From positions 1 through 64,000 of the forward strand of contig CASFPN010000045.1 of the NCBI GenBank assembly GCA_949296425.1: 64,000 nt of DNA, written 5' to 3'. Origin of the DNA: an uncultured bacterium. GTDB lineage: Bacteria > Cyanobacteriota > Vampirovibrionia > Gastranaerophilales > Gastranaerophilaceae. Both the position numbers and the translations under genes were made by a program. The stretch's first letter is position 1; every line of letters begins with the position of its first letter. Below are positions 7,582 through 15,275 of this stretch, piece by piece. The notes beneath the pieces are model-generated. The model was not told the origin of the DNA and made no database searches. It saw only the letters and a program-made list of their open reading frames with translations.

Positions 7582-7941
7582 ATGTATTTATTTATCGCAA
7601 TAATTTTTATAGCAGAATTAATCATAGCAGTAACTGTTATTAATTTTCTGGTTAAAATTGACAAAAAAGTTAATGACCTGAATTGTTGTGTGGAAACTTT
7701 TAATCCGCTTGCACAGGTGTGTCTTCAATATGCAAGATGCCTTGCCACAACCTTCAGACAAAATTTTGATAAATTTATTTCTTTTATAAAACACAAAAGA
7801 AAACAGATATTTAATAAGATTTTAATCTTGATTGCGATTTACGCAGTACTTTTTTTATTCAGAGCAAAATCAAAAAAATATTCCAATGCATACCATTTGG
7901 CGGGCGTAATCCAGGATATAGCGGGCAATTTCCTGATTTAG
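7582..7941 (+). CDS. Small membrane protein, 119 aa
   Basis: Uncharacterised. It has an N-terminal transmembrane helix (residues 2-24, LFIAIIFIAELIIAVTVINFLV), a polar middle with three cysteines, and a second hydrophobic helix at about 80-95 (ILILIAIYAVLFLF). A positively charged FRAKSKKYS follows. It precedes a run of YtxH and DUF948-like proteins on the same strand (7997-9030) with a 55-bp gap and could be co-transcribed with them. The general shape resembles small envelope stress proteins, but I recognise no family. The ribosome site is weak. Confidence 0.6.
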   Translation: MYLFIAIIFIAELIIAVTVINFLVKIDKKVNDLNCCVETFNPLAQVCLQYARCLATTFRQNFDKFISFIKHKRKQIFNKILILIAIYAVLFLFRAKSKKYSNAYHLAGVIQDIAGNFLI

Positions 7942-7996
7942 CTTGTAATATTAAAAAAAATATGTTAAAATAAGTAATGAAAGATGAGGTTATGTT

Positions 7997-8314
7997 ATGA
8001 GTAAAAACAAATCATTAATGTTCGGAATGGGCCTGCTTGCAGGTGTTGTCGGCGGAATTATCGCGGGCGTTCTTTATGCTCCGAAATCAGGAGAAGAATC
8101 AAGACGTCAAATTAAAGACGCTGCCTGTGAATTTTACGAAAAAAATTCTCCGGCAATTAAGGAAGCCAAAAAACAAGCGCTCGAAAATATTGATTTAATG
8201 AAATATAAGCTTGAAAGGCAATTGAGAAAATTCAATAATATGATAAAATCAAAGAAACTTCTTAAAGCAAAAGAGCTTGAAGAAATGGATGATGAATATA
8301 CAGAATACAATTAA
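7997..8314 (+). CDS. YtxH-domain protein
   Basis: This 105-residue protein has the YtxH signature: a glycine-rich N-terminal membrane helix (FGMGLLAGVVGGIIAGVLYA) directly followed by PKSGEESRRQIKD, then an amphipathic, lysine-rich helical tail. YtxH proteins are induced by general stress in Bacillus, and their molecular role is unknown. It is the first of two YtxH genes here, with a DUF948-like gene between them, a combination also common in Firmicutes and cyanobacteria-related genomes. Confidence 0.85.
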   Translation: MSKNKSLMFGMGLLAGVVGGIIAGVLYAPKSGEESRRQIKDAACEFYEKNSPAIKEAKKQALENIDLMKYKLERQLRKFNNMIKSKKLLKAKELEEMDDEYTEYN

Positions 8315-8331
8315 GTAAAGGAAATTAATAA

Positions 8332-8688
8332 ATGGAGATGTCACAAATTGCGCTAAATCAGGGTTTAACCTTTTTAACATGGGCGACAGGTATAATTTTA
8401 ATCGTTGTTGCAGGTTTTCTGGTAAAACTTTTGATAGATTTGTCAACACTGGCAAAAAATTTAAATGAAACTTCAATTATTGTAAACACGGAATTAAAAC
8501 CGACATTAAAAGAATTAAATACAACTTTGAGTTCTATAAACGAAATAGTCAAAAGTACTGATAAAGGTGTCGGAGATTTTAAATCTGCCGTGGGAAAGAT
8601 TATTGATAAAACAAAGGCTGTGTCAGGAAGTTTGATTGGCGGGTTATTTAACGGTTTTGTGACAGCTTACAAGTTATTCAAAAAATAG
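8332..8688 (+). CDS. DUF948-like membrane-anchored coiled-coil protein
   Basis: The 118-residue protein has one N-terminal transmembrane helix (about 14-34, FLTWATGIILIVVAGFLVKLL). A long polar helical segment follows with regularly spaced Asn/Thr/Leu (LNETSIIVNTELKPTLKELN), typical of DUF948 proteins found next to YtxH. A mildly hydrophobic C-terminus (GSLIGGLFNGFVTAYKLF) follows. It lies 17 bp after the first YtxH gene and about 70 bp before the second, so all three are probably one operon. Function unknown. Confidence 0.75.
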   Translation: MEMSQIALNQGLTFLTWATGIILIVVAGFLVKLLIDLSTLAKNLNETSIIVNTELKPTLKELNTTLSSINEIVKSTDKGVGDFKSAVGKIIDKTKAVSGSLIGGLFNGFVTAYKLFKK

Positions 8689-8757
8689 CCGTTTATGGTG
8701 ATTAATATTAAAGAATATAAAGTTAAAATAATAACGAAAAACAGTAAAGGAGTCATT

Positions 8758-9030
8758 ATGTCAGCAACTAAATTTTTAGCAGGTTTTATAGTCGGCGGTG
8801 CAATTGGTGCTATTGCAGGCGTTCTTCTGGCACCTAAATCAGGAGAAGAAACACGTGCAATGCTTGCAGATGGTGCTAAAGAAGCGATGAAAAGAGCCGA
8901 TGAAACCGTAAAAGAAATTCAATCAAAAGCGGATGATGTTGTTTCAGATATGCAGAAAAAAGGCGATGAAATTAAAGAAAAACTGCAAAACCTGATTAAC
9001 CAACAGAAAGAAGCAAAACAGGAAGCTTAA
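8758..9030 (+). CDS. YtxH-domain protein, second copy
   Basis: This is a paralogue of the protein at 7997, 90 residues. It has a glycine-rich membrane helix (FLAGFIVGGAIGAIAGVLLA), then PKSGEETRAML, then an alternating charged helix (VKEIQSKADDVVSDMQKKGD) likely to form a coiled coil. I chose ATG at 8758 because AAAGGAG precedes it at the right distance; an upstream start at 8695 would add 21 residues without a ribosome site. A terminator follows at 9055. Confidence 0.87.
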   Translation: MSATKFLAGFIVGGAIGAIAGVLLAPKSGEETRAMLADGAKEAMKRADETVKEIQSKADDVVSDMQKKGDEIKEKLQNLINQQKEAKQEA

Positions 9031-9054
9031 AACCAAATCGAAATCCCAAAATTA

Positions 9055-9088
9055 ACAGACAAAAGTTGTTCGGCTTTTGTCTGTTTTT
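9055..9088 (+). terminator. Rho-independent terminator of the YtxH operon
   Basis: ACAGACAAAAG (9055-9065) pairs with CTTTTGTCTGT (9074-9084) around an eight-base loop, followed by a T run. It closes the 7582-9030 gene group. Confidence 0.85.
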
Positions 9089-9162
9089 GTAACAATATAT
9101 ATACAATAAGATATTTTTTATAGGTTCTGGGTATATTATAAAATATCAAGGGAGCGGGATTT

Positions 9163-9576
9163 ATGCAGTCTGACTATGAGCAGATTATCATATCAAGAGA
9201 TCCTGATAGTGATAATTATTTTTACATTAAAAGGGTTTATAACAAAGAACGTGAACTTTCCATGGTACAGGTTCTGAATAAATACAGAAGAATTTATAAA
9301 TGTCTGTTTTATGATGAAAATAAAAGACTTTCAAATGCAAGTATTTACAACACCACAAGCGGAAAAGAGATAAAAAATGTAACATATAAATCAGACGGTA
9401 AAACAATTTCATCAGTTAGAGAGTATGATAGTGAAACAGGCATTCCTATTAAAGTTATATTTTATAAACCTGATGGCAAATGTGTATCCTCTATAATAGA
9501 ATACGATGAGAGCGGAATTGAAGCTAAATTTATGCTTTATTGTGATGACGGGAAAGTTATTTCAGCTGCTATCTAG
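9163..9576 (+). CDS. Repeat protein resembling DUF2963 units
   Basis: This 137-residue soluble protein contains three to four imperfect repeats of about 22 residues in its second half: KNVTYKSDGKTISSVREYDS, KVIFYKPDGKCVSSIIEYD and KFMLYCDDGKVISAAI. The pattern (aromatic-x-x-DGK-x-xxS-x-x-EYD) resembles the DUF2963 repeats best known from phytoplasmas and, more loosely, MORN-like beta-hairpin repeats. It has no signal peptide. The start has AAGGGAGCGGGATTT before ATG and a TATAAT-like box further upstream. The stop overlaps the opposing gene by four bases. Function unknown. Confidence 0.6.
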   Translation: MQSDYEQIIISRDPDSDNYFYIKRVYNKERELSMVQVLNKYRRIYKCLFYDENKRLSNASIYNTTSGKEIKNVTYKSDGKTISSVREYDSETGIPIKVIFYKPDGKCVSSIIEYDESGIEAKFMLYCDDGKVISAAI

Positions 9577-9935
9577 TTATTTTTTAAAGCGTCATCCAGA
9601 GCTTTTTCCAGAACGGAAATTTTATTCTCAAGAACCTGAATTTTTGATTCGCTAGTCGTATTAGATATTGAACCTCTTTCAAGTTCACGTTTGTATGCTT
9701 TGTATTTTTCTTTAAGCGACATATAAAGCGGCGCAAAGAAGCATATTGCAGATATTTGCCCGAGTACAAATATTAAAAGAGTATAAATTGACATGTTTAA
9801 TGTAATTGACTTCGGTGCAATATGAATAAATTGGGCAATTTTACTGCTCAAAAGTGTAATTCCCGCTGTATCCTGATAGTTCATTAAAAGCAGTACGCAC
9901 AATATTAATATTGATATTATTGATATAATTTTCAT
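9573..9935 (-). CDS. LapA-like (DUF1049-type) small membrane protein
   Basis: The 120-residue protein has two predicted transmembrane helices (residues 2-19 and about 48-68) separated by a short loop. A C-terminal coiled coil follows (KIQVLENKISVLEKALDDAL). This is the usual layout of LapA/DUF1049 proteins, linked in E. coli to lipopolysaccharide assembly. It starts directly after the stop of the pseudouridine synthase gene, so the two are probably co-translated, and it converges with the repeat-protein gene. The family assignment rests on architecture rather than a strong motif. Confidence 0.55.
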   Translation of the reverse strand: MKIISIISILILCVLLLMNYQDTAGITLLSSKIAQFIHIAPKSITLNMSIYTLLIFVLGQISAICFFAPLYMSLKEKYKAYKRELERGSISNTTSESKIQVLENKISVLEKALDDALKNN

Positions 9936-10841
9936 TTATAAGCCTCTCAAATATTTTAAAACTTTTGTAATTTTTTCATCAGGTTCAATTTCCAATTCTA
10001 TTATTTCATCTCCAAAAGGTTTTGTAAACCTTAAATAATAAGATTGTAAAACTTGTTCCTCAGTTTTAACTTTACCTTTTCCTGCTCCGTATAAAGTATC
10101 ATTGTAAACAGGATGTTTTTTATATGCAAGATGCACACGTATCTGGTGTGTTCTCCCTGTAATAAGCGTAAGTTCAATATATGTTGCATTTTTAAAGCGC
10201 TCAATGACTTTTACAATAGTTTTGCTTTCTTTCCCGTCATCACGTACCATCATTTTATGCGGTTGATTAGGATTTCTGCCAATCGGCAAATCTATAACAT
10301 CTGTATCTTTTGCATATTCGCCTTTGACTACTGCACGGTATTTTTTTGTTAATGTATGATTTTTAATTTGATTGGCAAGAAATTCATGTGCATCATTGTT
10401 TTTTGCAATCATCAAAAGTCCGGAGGTGTTTCTGTCCAGTCTGTGTAAAATACCCCATCTGAATTCGCCGTTGATATCAGATAAATTCTGTCCGTATTTA
10501 TATAAGAGAGCATTGACAAGTGTGTTTTCACGTTCTATTGTAGTCGGGTGAGTGAGCATTCCAGACGGTTTGTTAACTACAAGCATATTTTCATCTTCAT
10601 AAACAATATCTAACGGAATGTTCTGCGGTTTTATGGTTAAATCTTCATCTACCGCAACTTCGAATTCTATTTTGTCACCTTCTTTTAAAATATAAGAAGG
10701 CTTTTTGTCCTGTCCGTTAATCTTTACCGCACCTGATTTTATATAATTTTGTATTTTTGAACGTGACAAATCAGGTGTTATTTCAGATAAGAAACTGTCA
10801 AGTCTTTTATTTTCATCATTTTCGTCAATATAAAATATCAT
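9936..10841 (-). CDS. RluA-family 23S rRNA pseudouridine synthase (RluD-like)
   Basis: This enzyme isomerises selected uridines in large-subunit rRNA to pseudouridine. The protein has an N-terminal S4 RNA-binding domain (RLDSFLSEITPDLSRSKIQ, then SGAVKINGQ) and the RluA catalytic domain with HRLDRNTSGLLMIAKN, where the Asp of RLD is catalytic. The C-terminal motif TGRTHQIRVHLA is also present. About 301 residues is normal for RluD. I prefer the ATG at 10841; an ATG nine bases upstream lies inside a palindromic repeat, which also supplies an AGGA. It lies downstream of lspA, as in many genomes. Confidence 0.92.
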   Translation of the reverse strand: MIFYIDENDENKRLDSFLSEITPDLSRSKIQNYIKSGAVKINGQDKKPSYILKEGDKIEFEVAVDEDLTIKPQNIPLDIVYEDENMLVVNKPSGMLTHPTTIERENTLVNALLYKYGQNLSDINGEFRWGILHRLDRNTSGLLMIAKNNDAHEFLANQIKNHTLTKKYRAVVKGEYAKDTDVIDLPIGRNPNQPHKMMVRDDGKESKTIVKVIERFKNATYIELTLITGRTHQIRVHLAYKKHPVYNDTLYGAGKGKVKTEEQVLQSYYLRFTKPFGDEIIELEIEPDEKITKVLKYLRGL

Positions 10842-10848
10842 GGTTGTC

Positions 10849-10870
10849 ATCCTGAATTTATTTCAGGAGC
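10849..10870. repeat. Dispersed palindromic element, family A (5' of the RluA gene)
   Basis: TCCTGAA (10850-10856) pairs with TTCAGGA (10862-10868). Read on the minus strand it ends AGGATGACA, just upstream of the RluA-family start, so the element contributes the likely Shine-Dalgarno bases and one spurious in-frame ATG. Confidence 0.7.
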
Positions 10871-10875
10871 TCCTG

Positions 10876-11337
10876 TTACTTTGTTCTCTTTAAAAGTATC
10901 AAAATTATTAAAGCAATAACTCCGATATTTATGAATATATCAGAAATATTAAAAACAGGAAAATTTATAAAATTTAACTGAAAAAAATCCCGAACATAAC
11001 CGTACACAATTCTCTCATGCAAATTTCCCGCAATGCCTGCAGATAAGAGAGAAATAAAAAATATTGATTTAAGTGAAATTGATTTAATATGTTTGATAAC
11101 ATATAACGCAAGCAAAACGAGTGCTATCATTGAAAGTATTATTAGCAATTCGCGAGAATCCTGCAGGATGTTAAATGCGGCTCCGGTATTTTTAATATAA
11201 TTAAGAGAAAAAACGGGATTTGAGAGTCTATAACCGCCGGTTAATTTTTCAACCATAATATTTGACAGGTAAATATCCGTGAAAATAAAAAATACGTAAC
11301 ATACTGCAAAATAGATTAGTTTACTTGCCTTTTCCAT
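10876..11337 (-). CDS. lspA: Signal peptidase II (lipoprotein signal peptidase) with altered catalytic motif
   Basis: LspA cleaves prolipoproteins at the lipobox in the inner membrane. The 153-residue, four-helix protein keeps NTGAAFNIL (family motif NxGAAF) and the second catalytic aspartate in FPVFNISD (D133). The usual GNxxDR motif reads GNLHER, so the first catalytic Asp is Glu (E108). The N-terminal DQxxK motif reads DIYLSN. It may be a divergent active enzyme or a degenerate paralogue. I start it at 11337 because AAGGA lies upstream; a longer start at 11370 overlaps the previous gene by 50 bp. Confidence 0.8.
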   Translation of the reverse strand: MEKASKLIYFAVCYVFFIFTDIYLSNIMVEKLTGGYRLSNPVFSLNYIKNTGAAFNILQDSRELLIILSMIALVLLALYVIKHIKSISLKSIFFISLLSAGIAGNLHERIVYGYVRDFFQLNFINFPVFNISDIFINIGVIALIILILLKRTK

Positions 11338-12253
11338 TTTCTTTATCCTTAGCGGTTTGTTCTTTATCAAATTTTATATATTTGTTTTCCGGTATAACAT
11401 TTACTCTTGTCATAATGAAAGCCAGTCCGCCCATATATACTCTGATTTTGTCCGGAGTGTAGTTTTCTGCTTTTGCAATCCCGACGGAGGCAACGGCATA
11501 TTCATTAACATTTATGTTATTTGCCTTAAAATATCGTTCAAGTATATTGTCATCGGGCAGTTTCCTGAAAGCTTCATCAACCTCAGGCTGCGGGTATACT
11601 ATATTTTCTTTACTTATAGACGCAACAATAACAGAGTCTTTAGGAGTATCAACTTTTAAAGATGCGGTATAATCTTTTCCTGCTCCGGTTTGATTGGGCG
11701 CCTTAAGCTCCATATTAACGTATCTTGCATCACCGTATTTAAGGTAAGAAGTTTCCTCAAGAATTTTTTCGGAACTTATCAGCCATTTTGCCCCTTGTTT
11801 TTCAAGGTAATATATGCATTTTGAGGTTGAATACAGTTCTCCAACCGCTATAAGATCACCTATATTTTCCTGTGATGTTGCAACTGCTGATTCTTCAACC
11901 ATAACTGCAGCGTAATTGTCACTGAACTCAATATTTTTTATATCAGTATAGTAAACAATATCCGGATAAATTTTCCATGTTTCTTCAATAAGTTTGAAAT
12001 ATACATCTTTTGTAAAACCGTCGGAATTTACAAAATTATCGGAATAAAGCGTTTTTAAACCTTCTAAATCGTATTTGTTGGTATAGACCGACTGTTGCTC
12101 TATTACATTTTTTACAGAATTAAAAATAGATTTATTAATTCTGTTTTGTTCAATTCTTGCTTTTTGAGCGGATAAAATTCCGGCTTTGCAAGGCATTACG
12201 GCACTACCGGATAATAATAAAGCTGCAACTAATAAAACGGATAACTTTTTCAT
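11321..12253 (-). CDS. Exported protein with NTF2-like domain
   Basis: The 310-residue protein starts at ATG 12253 with a classic signal peptide (MKKLSVLLVAALLLSGSAVM, then PCKAG). Residues about 45-150 look like an NTF2-like fold (NKYDLEGLKTLYSDNFVN, then an alternating strand region), which commonly binds small ligands or is a scaffold. The C-terminal half is a beta-rich region without a recognised family, ending in a lysine-rich tail. A longer frame starting upstream lacks any signal and overlaps the leuS control region. It is followed by lspA with a 17-bp overlap and is divergent from leuS. Confidence 0.65.
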   Translation of the reverse strand: MKKLSVLLVAALLLSGSAVMPCKAGILSAQKARIEQNRINKSIFNSVKNVIEQQSVYTNKYDLEGLKTLYSDNFVNSDGFTKDVYFKLIEETWKIYPDIVYYTDIKNIEFSDNYAAVMVEESAVATSQENIGDLIAVGELYSTSKCIYYLEKQGAKWLISSEKILEETSYLKYGDARYVNMELKAPNQTGAGKDYTASLKVDTPKDSVIVASISKENIVYPQPEVDEAFRKLPDDNILERYFKANNINVNEYAVASVGIAKAENYTPDKIRVYMGGLAFIMTRVNVIPENKYIKFDKEQTAKDKENGKGK

Positions 12254-12321
12254 ATTTTTATTATACATAAAAAATTTTTTTGTGCTAATATTTTTAGCGT
12301 AGATTAGGAGAGAAGAAAAAG

Positions 12322-14817
12322 ATGAAAGACGCATATTTTCCTCAGGAAATAGAAAAAAAATGGCAAAAAATATGGGAAGAAAACGGAGCTTTTAAAACCT
12401 CGGATGACAGTAACAAACCCAAATACTACGCTCTTTCCATGTTTCCGTACCCTTCAGGAAAACTTCACATGGGACATGTGAGAAATTATACAATTACCGA
12501 TGTGATTGCACGTTTCAAAAAAATGAACGGATATAATGTTTTGCACCCGATGGGTTGGGACAGCTTCGGACTGCCTGCTGAAAATGCGGCAATGAAGCAT
12601 GGGGCAAATCCGGAAACCTGGACTGATGAAAATATTGCATATATGACAAAACAGTTAAAAATGCTTGGTCTTTCTTATGATTGGGACAGAGAAGTTACAA
12701 CCTGTAAACCTGATTATTACAAATGGACCCAGTGGCTGTTTTTACAGCTTTATAAAAAAGGGCTTGCTTACAAAAAAGAAGCTGCCGTAAACTGGTGTGA
12801 AGAATGCGGAACAGTGCTTGCAAACGAACAGGTAATTGATGGAAAATGCTGGAGATGTGACCATGTTGTTGAAAAAAAATATTTATCCCAGTGGTTTTTG
12901 AAAATCACCGATTATGCGGAAGTTTTGCTTGAAGATTTAGACAAATTAACAGGCTGGGGTGATAACGTCAAAACAATGCAGGCTAACTGGATTGGCAAAT
13001 CTGAAGGTGCAATTTTCAGATTTAAAGTTGTTGAAAACGATATGGAAGTTCCCGTTTATACAACAAGACCTGATACGGTTCATGGTATAACCTATCTTGT
13101 TGTTGCGCCTGAATATAAAGATATAGAAAAATTAACAACTCCCGAAAATAAAGAGACAGTCGAAGCATACCGTGCTAATGCGCGTAAAATGACTGAGATT
13201 GAAAGGCTTTCAACTGACAGAATTAAAACTGGCGTACCTTTGGGTACTCACTGTATAAATCCTTTTACGGGCGAAAAATTCCCTCTGTGGACGGCAGATT
13301 ATGCATTGGCGGAATACGGAACCGGTGCTGTTATGGCTGTTCCTGCGCATGACACACGAGACTTTGATTTTGCTAAAAAATACGATCTCCCGATCAAGGT
13401 TGTTATAACCCCTCACTCTAACCCTCTCTCACAGGGGGCGATGGTACTCACTGAAGCTTATACCGAACCTGGCGTTCTCGTAAATTCAAACGAATTTGAC
13501 GGAATGAAAAATGAAGAAGCTAAAAAAGCGATTACGCAAAAAGCTGTTGACGGTGGTTTTGGCGAATTTAAAACCCAATACAGGTTAAGAGATTGGCTTG
13601 TTTCAAGACAAAGATACTGGGGTGCTCCTATCCCTGTTGTATATTGTGACAAATGCGGTATTCAGCCCGTTCCGGAAGAGCAGTTGCCGGTATTATTGCC
13701 GAAAGATGTTGATTTCAGTGTTGTCGGCAAATCTCCGATTACAACATCGAAAACTTTCGTAAATACTACCTGCCCGTGCTGCGGGGGACCTGCCAGACGT
13801 GAAACCGATACAATGGATACATTTGTCTGCTCAAGCTGGTATTATCTCAGATATTCCGATGCTAAAAATGATAAAATGCCGTTTGAGAAAGACAAAGTAA
13901 ACAAATGGCTTCCGGTTGACCAGTATGTTGGCGGTATTGAGCATGCTATTTTACACCTTTTGTATTCACGGTTTTTTACAAAAGCTTTAAGAGATCTTGG
14001 ACTTTTGGATTTTGATGAGCCTTTTAAAAATCTTTTGACACAGGGAATGGTTTTAAAAGACGGGTCAAAAATGTCTAAATCTAAAGGCAATACGGTTGAT
14101 CCTGATGAAATATTTGAAAACTACGGTGCAGATACCGCAAGATTATTTATTCTTTCGGATTCACCGCCGGCACGTGATTTTGACTGGTCTGATGCAGGTG
14201 TTGAAGGATGTTACAAATTCTTGAACAGAGTTTGGAGATTGATTTCTTCAAATGCTGAATTAATTGACCTGAGTCATCCTGAACTTGTTTCAGGATCTCT
14301 CAAGAAGAAAGACAACGACAATCTTCTGCGCCTTGTCCACATTGCAATTAAAGGTATTACCAATGATATTTCAAATGACTTCCAGTTCAATACGGTAATT
14401 TCAAAATACAGAGAACTTGTTAATGCAATATATGACTGGAAAGCCAAAAAGTCTGAGCTTGATGATGAAGATAAGGCGATTTTGAGCTTTGCAGTCGTAA
14501 CATTAATCAAATTAATGTCTCCTGTTGCCGTTCACCTGACAGAGGAAGCATGGCATGAGCTTGGCGGCGAAGGTTCTATTCATGATATAGAATGGCCGAA
14601 ATGGGATGAAAATCTTGCCAAAGCAAGTTCAATAACACTTGTTGTCCAGATTAACGGCAAAGTTAAAGATAAGATTGAAGCTGATGAAGGTTTATCAGAA
14701 GATGAGCTAAAAGCTCTTGCCCTGAACAGCGAAAAAATAAAAGAACTCACAGCAGGAAAAACAATTGTAAAAACTATTGTTGTTCCTAAAAAATTGGTTA
14801 ATATCGTTGTTAAATAA
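12322..14817 (+). CDS. leuS: Leucyl-tRNA synthetase
   Basis: LeuS attaches leucine to tRNA-Leu and edits mischarged tRNA. The 831-residue class I synthetase has the HIGH-type motif (PYPSGKLHMGHVRNYT), a zinc-type insertion with cysteines (CEECGTVLANEQ and CWRCD), the editing domain (TTRPDTVHGITYLVVAPE), and KMSKSKGN. GGAGAGAAG precedes the start. Two oddities lie in variable loops: residues SHPELVSGS are encoded by a dispersed palindromic repeat at 14275-14297, and a stretch near 13405-13442 looks like another repeat read in frame. The frame is intact, so both are tolerated. Confidence 0.97.
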   Translation: MKDAYFPQEIEKKWQKIWEENGAFKTSDDSNKPKYYALSMFPYPSGKLHMGHVRNYTITDVIARFKKMNGYNVLHPMGWDSFGLPAENAAMKHGANPETWTDENIAYMTKQLKMLGLSYDWDREVTTCKPDYYKWTQWLFLQLYKKGLAYKKEAAVNWCEECGTVLANEQVIDGKCWRCDHVVEKKYLSQWFLKITDYAEVLLEDLDKLTGWGDNVKTMQANWIGKSEGAIFRFKVVENDMEVPVYTTRPDTVHGITYLVVAPEYKDIEKLTTPENKETVEAYRANARKMTEIERLSTDRIKTGVPLGTHCINPFTGEKFPLWTADYALAEYGTGAVMAVPAHDTRDFDFAKKYDLPIKVVITPHSNPLSQGAMVLTEAYTEPGVLVNSNEFDGMKNEEAKKAITQKAVDGGFGEFKTQYRLRDWLVSRQRYWGAPIPVVYCDKCGIQPVPEEQLPVLLPKDVDFSVVGKSPITTSKTFVNTTCPCCGGPARRETDTMDTFVCSSWYYLRYSDAKNDKMPFEKDKVNKWLPVDQYVGGIEHAILHLLYSRFFTKALRDLGLLDFDEPFKNLLTQGMVLKDGSKMSKSKGNTVDPDEIFENYGADTARLFILSDSPPARDFDWSDAGVEGCYKFLNRVWRLISSNAELIDLSHPELVSGSLKKKDNDNLLRLVHIAIKGITNDISNDFQFNTVISKYRELVNAIYDWKAKKSELDDEDKAILSFAVVTLIKLMSPVAVHLTEEAWHELGGEGSIHDIEWPKWDENLAKASSITLVVQINGKVKDKIEADEGLSEDELKALALNSEKIKELTAGKTIVKTIVVPKKLVNIVVK
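14275..14297. repeat. Dispersed palindromic element, family A, inserted in frame in leuS
   Basis: ATCCTGAA (14276-14283) pairs with TTCAGGAT (14289-14296). The sequence matches the intergenic copies near 6146, 10849 and 24743. It encodes SHPELVSGS within a variable region of LeuS after the KMSKS domain, like the coding palindromes known from Rickettsia. Confidence 0.75.
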
Positions 14818-14827
14818 GGAGAAGTTT

Positions 14828-15253
14828 ATGCAAAAAATATTGAAACAAAATCAAAATCTCGGGGGGGGGGCAGTTCTGGGCTAAGTTTCTTTCCCCTCGC
14901 CCTTTGAGAGAGGAAGCAGTTGTGTGAACAAAGTGAACATATAACTGCAGGTGAGTGTCTTTTAGAGGTCAGGAAGTCAAGCTATTATCCGTAATAAGTC
15001 TTTAACCAATTTTATCAAATCATCTTTAGATGAAAAAGGAAAAGATTTGTTTGTAGTAATGCTTACCGATGATTGGATTAAGCCGATCGGTGCTGATGGA
15101 ACATTTAATAAAAATGCAAACGGTGATGTCTGTGAATGTTCTAAAGATGTAGGAGCTGAAGGCGGACAAGGTTTTTTAGGCTCTACCAATTTATTGGACG
15201 GCACAGCTCTTTCCGGCGTTTGTTGCAGTGCATATAAATTATATTCGGATTAA
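14828..15253 (+). pseudogene. Broken prepilin-like gene with a G10 tract
   Basis: A strong ribosome site (AAGGAGAAGTTT) and ATG at 14828 start a frame of 11 codons that enters ten G residues (14861-14870) and stops at TAA shortly after. None of the three possible readings after the tract reaches the downstream coding segment. From about 14966 to 15253 a frame encodes a prepilin C-terminus (KPIGADGTFNKNANG, CECSKD, SGVCCSAYKL). This matches the end of the gene at 39672-40732 (MGAEGTF, CECSKDQG, SGVCCSAKYL). The FTLAEV helix and most of the body are missing, so this looks like a deletion remnant 10 bp after leuS. Confidence 0.75.
14861..14870 (+). repeat. Homopolymer G10 tract
   Basis: Ten consecutive G residues after codon 11 of the broken prepilin gene, preceded by CTC. 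The same layout (SD, ATG, 11-13 codons, G10, then GCA) occurs at 39711-39720. Confidence 0.9.
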
Positions 15254-15275
15254 ATTCCGTTACAGAAATAAAACT

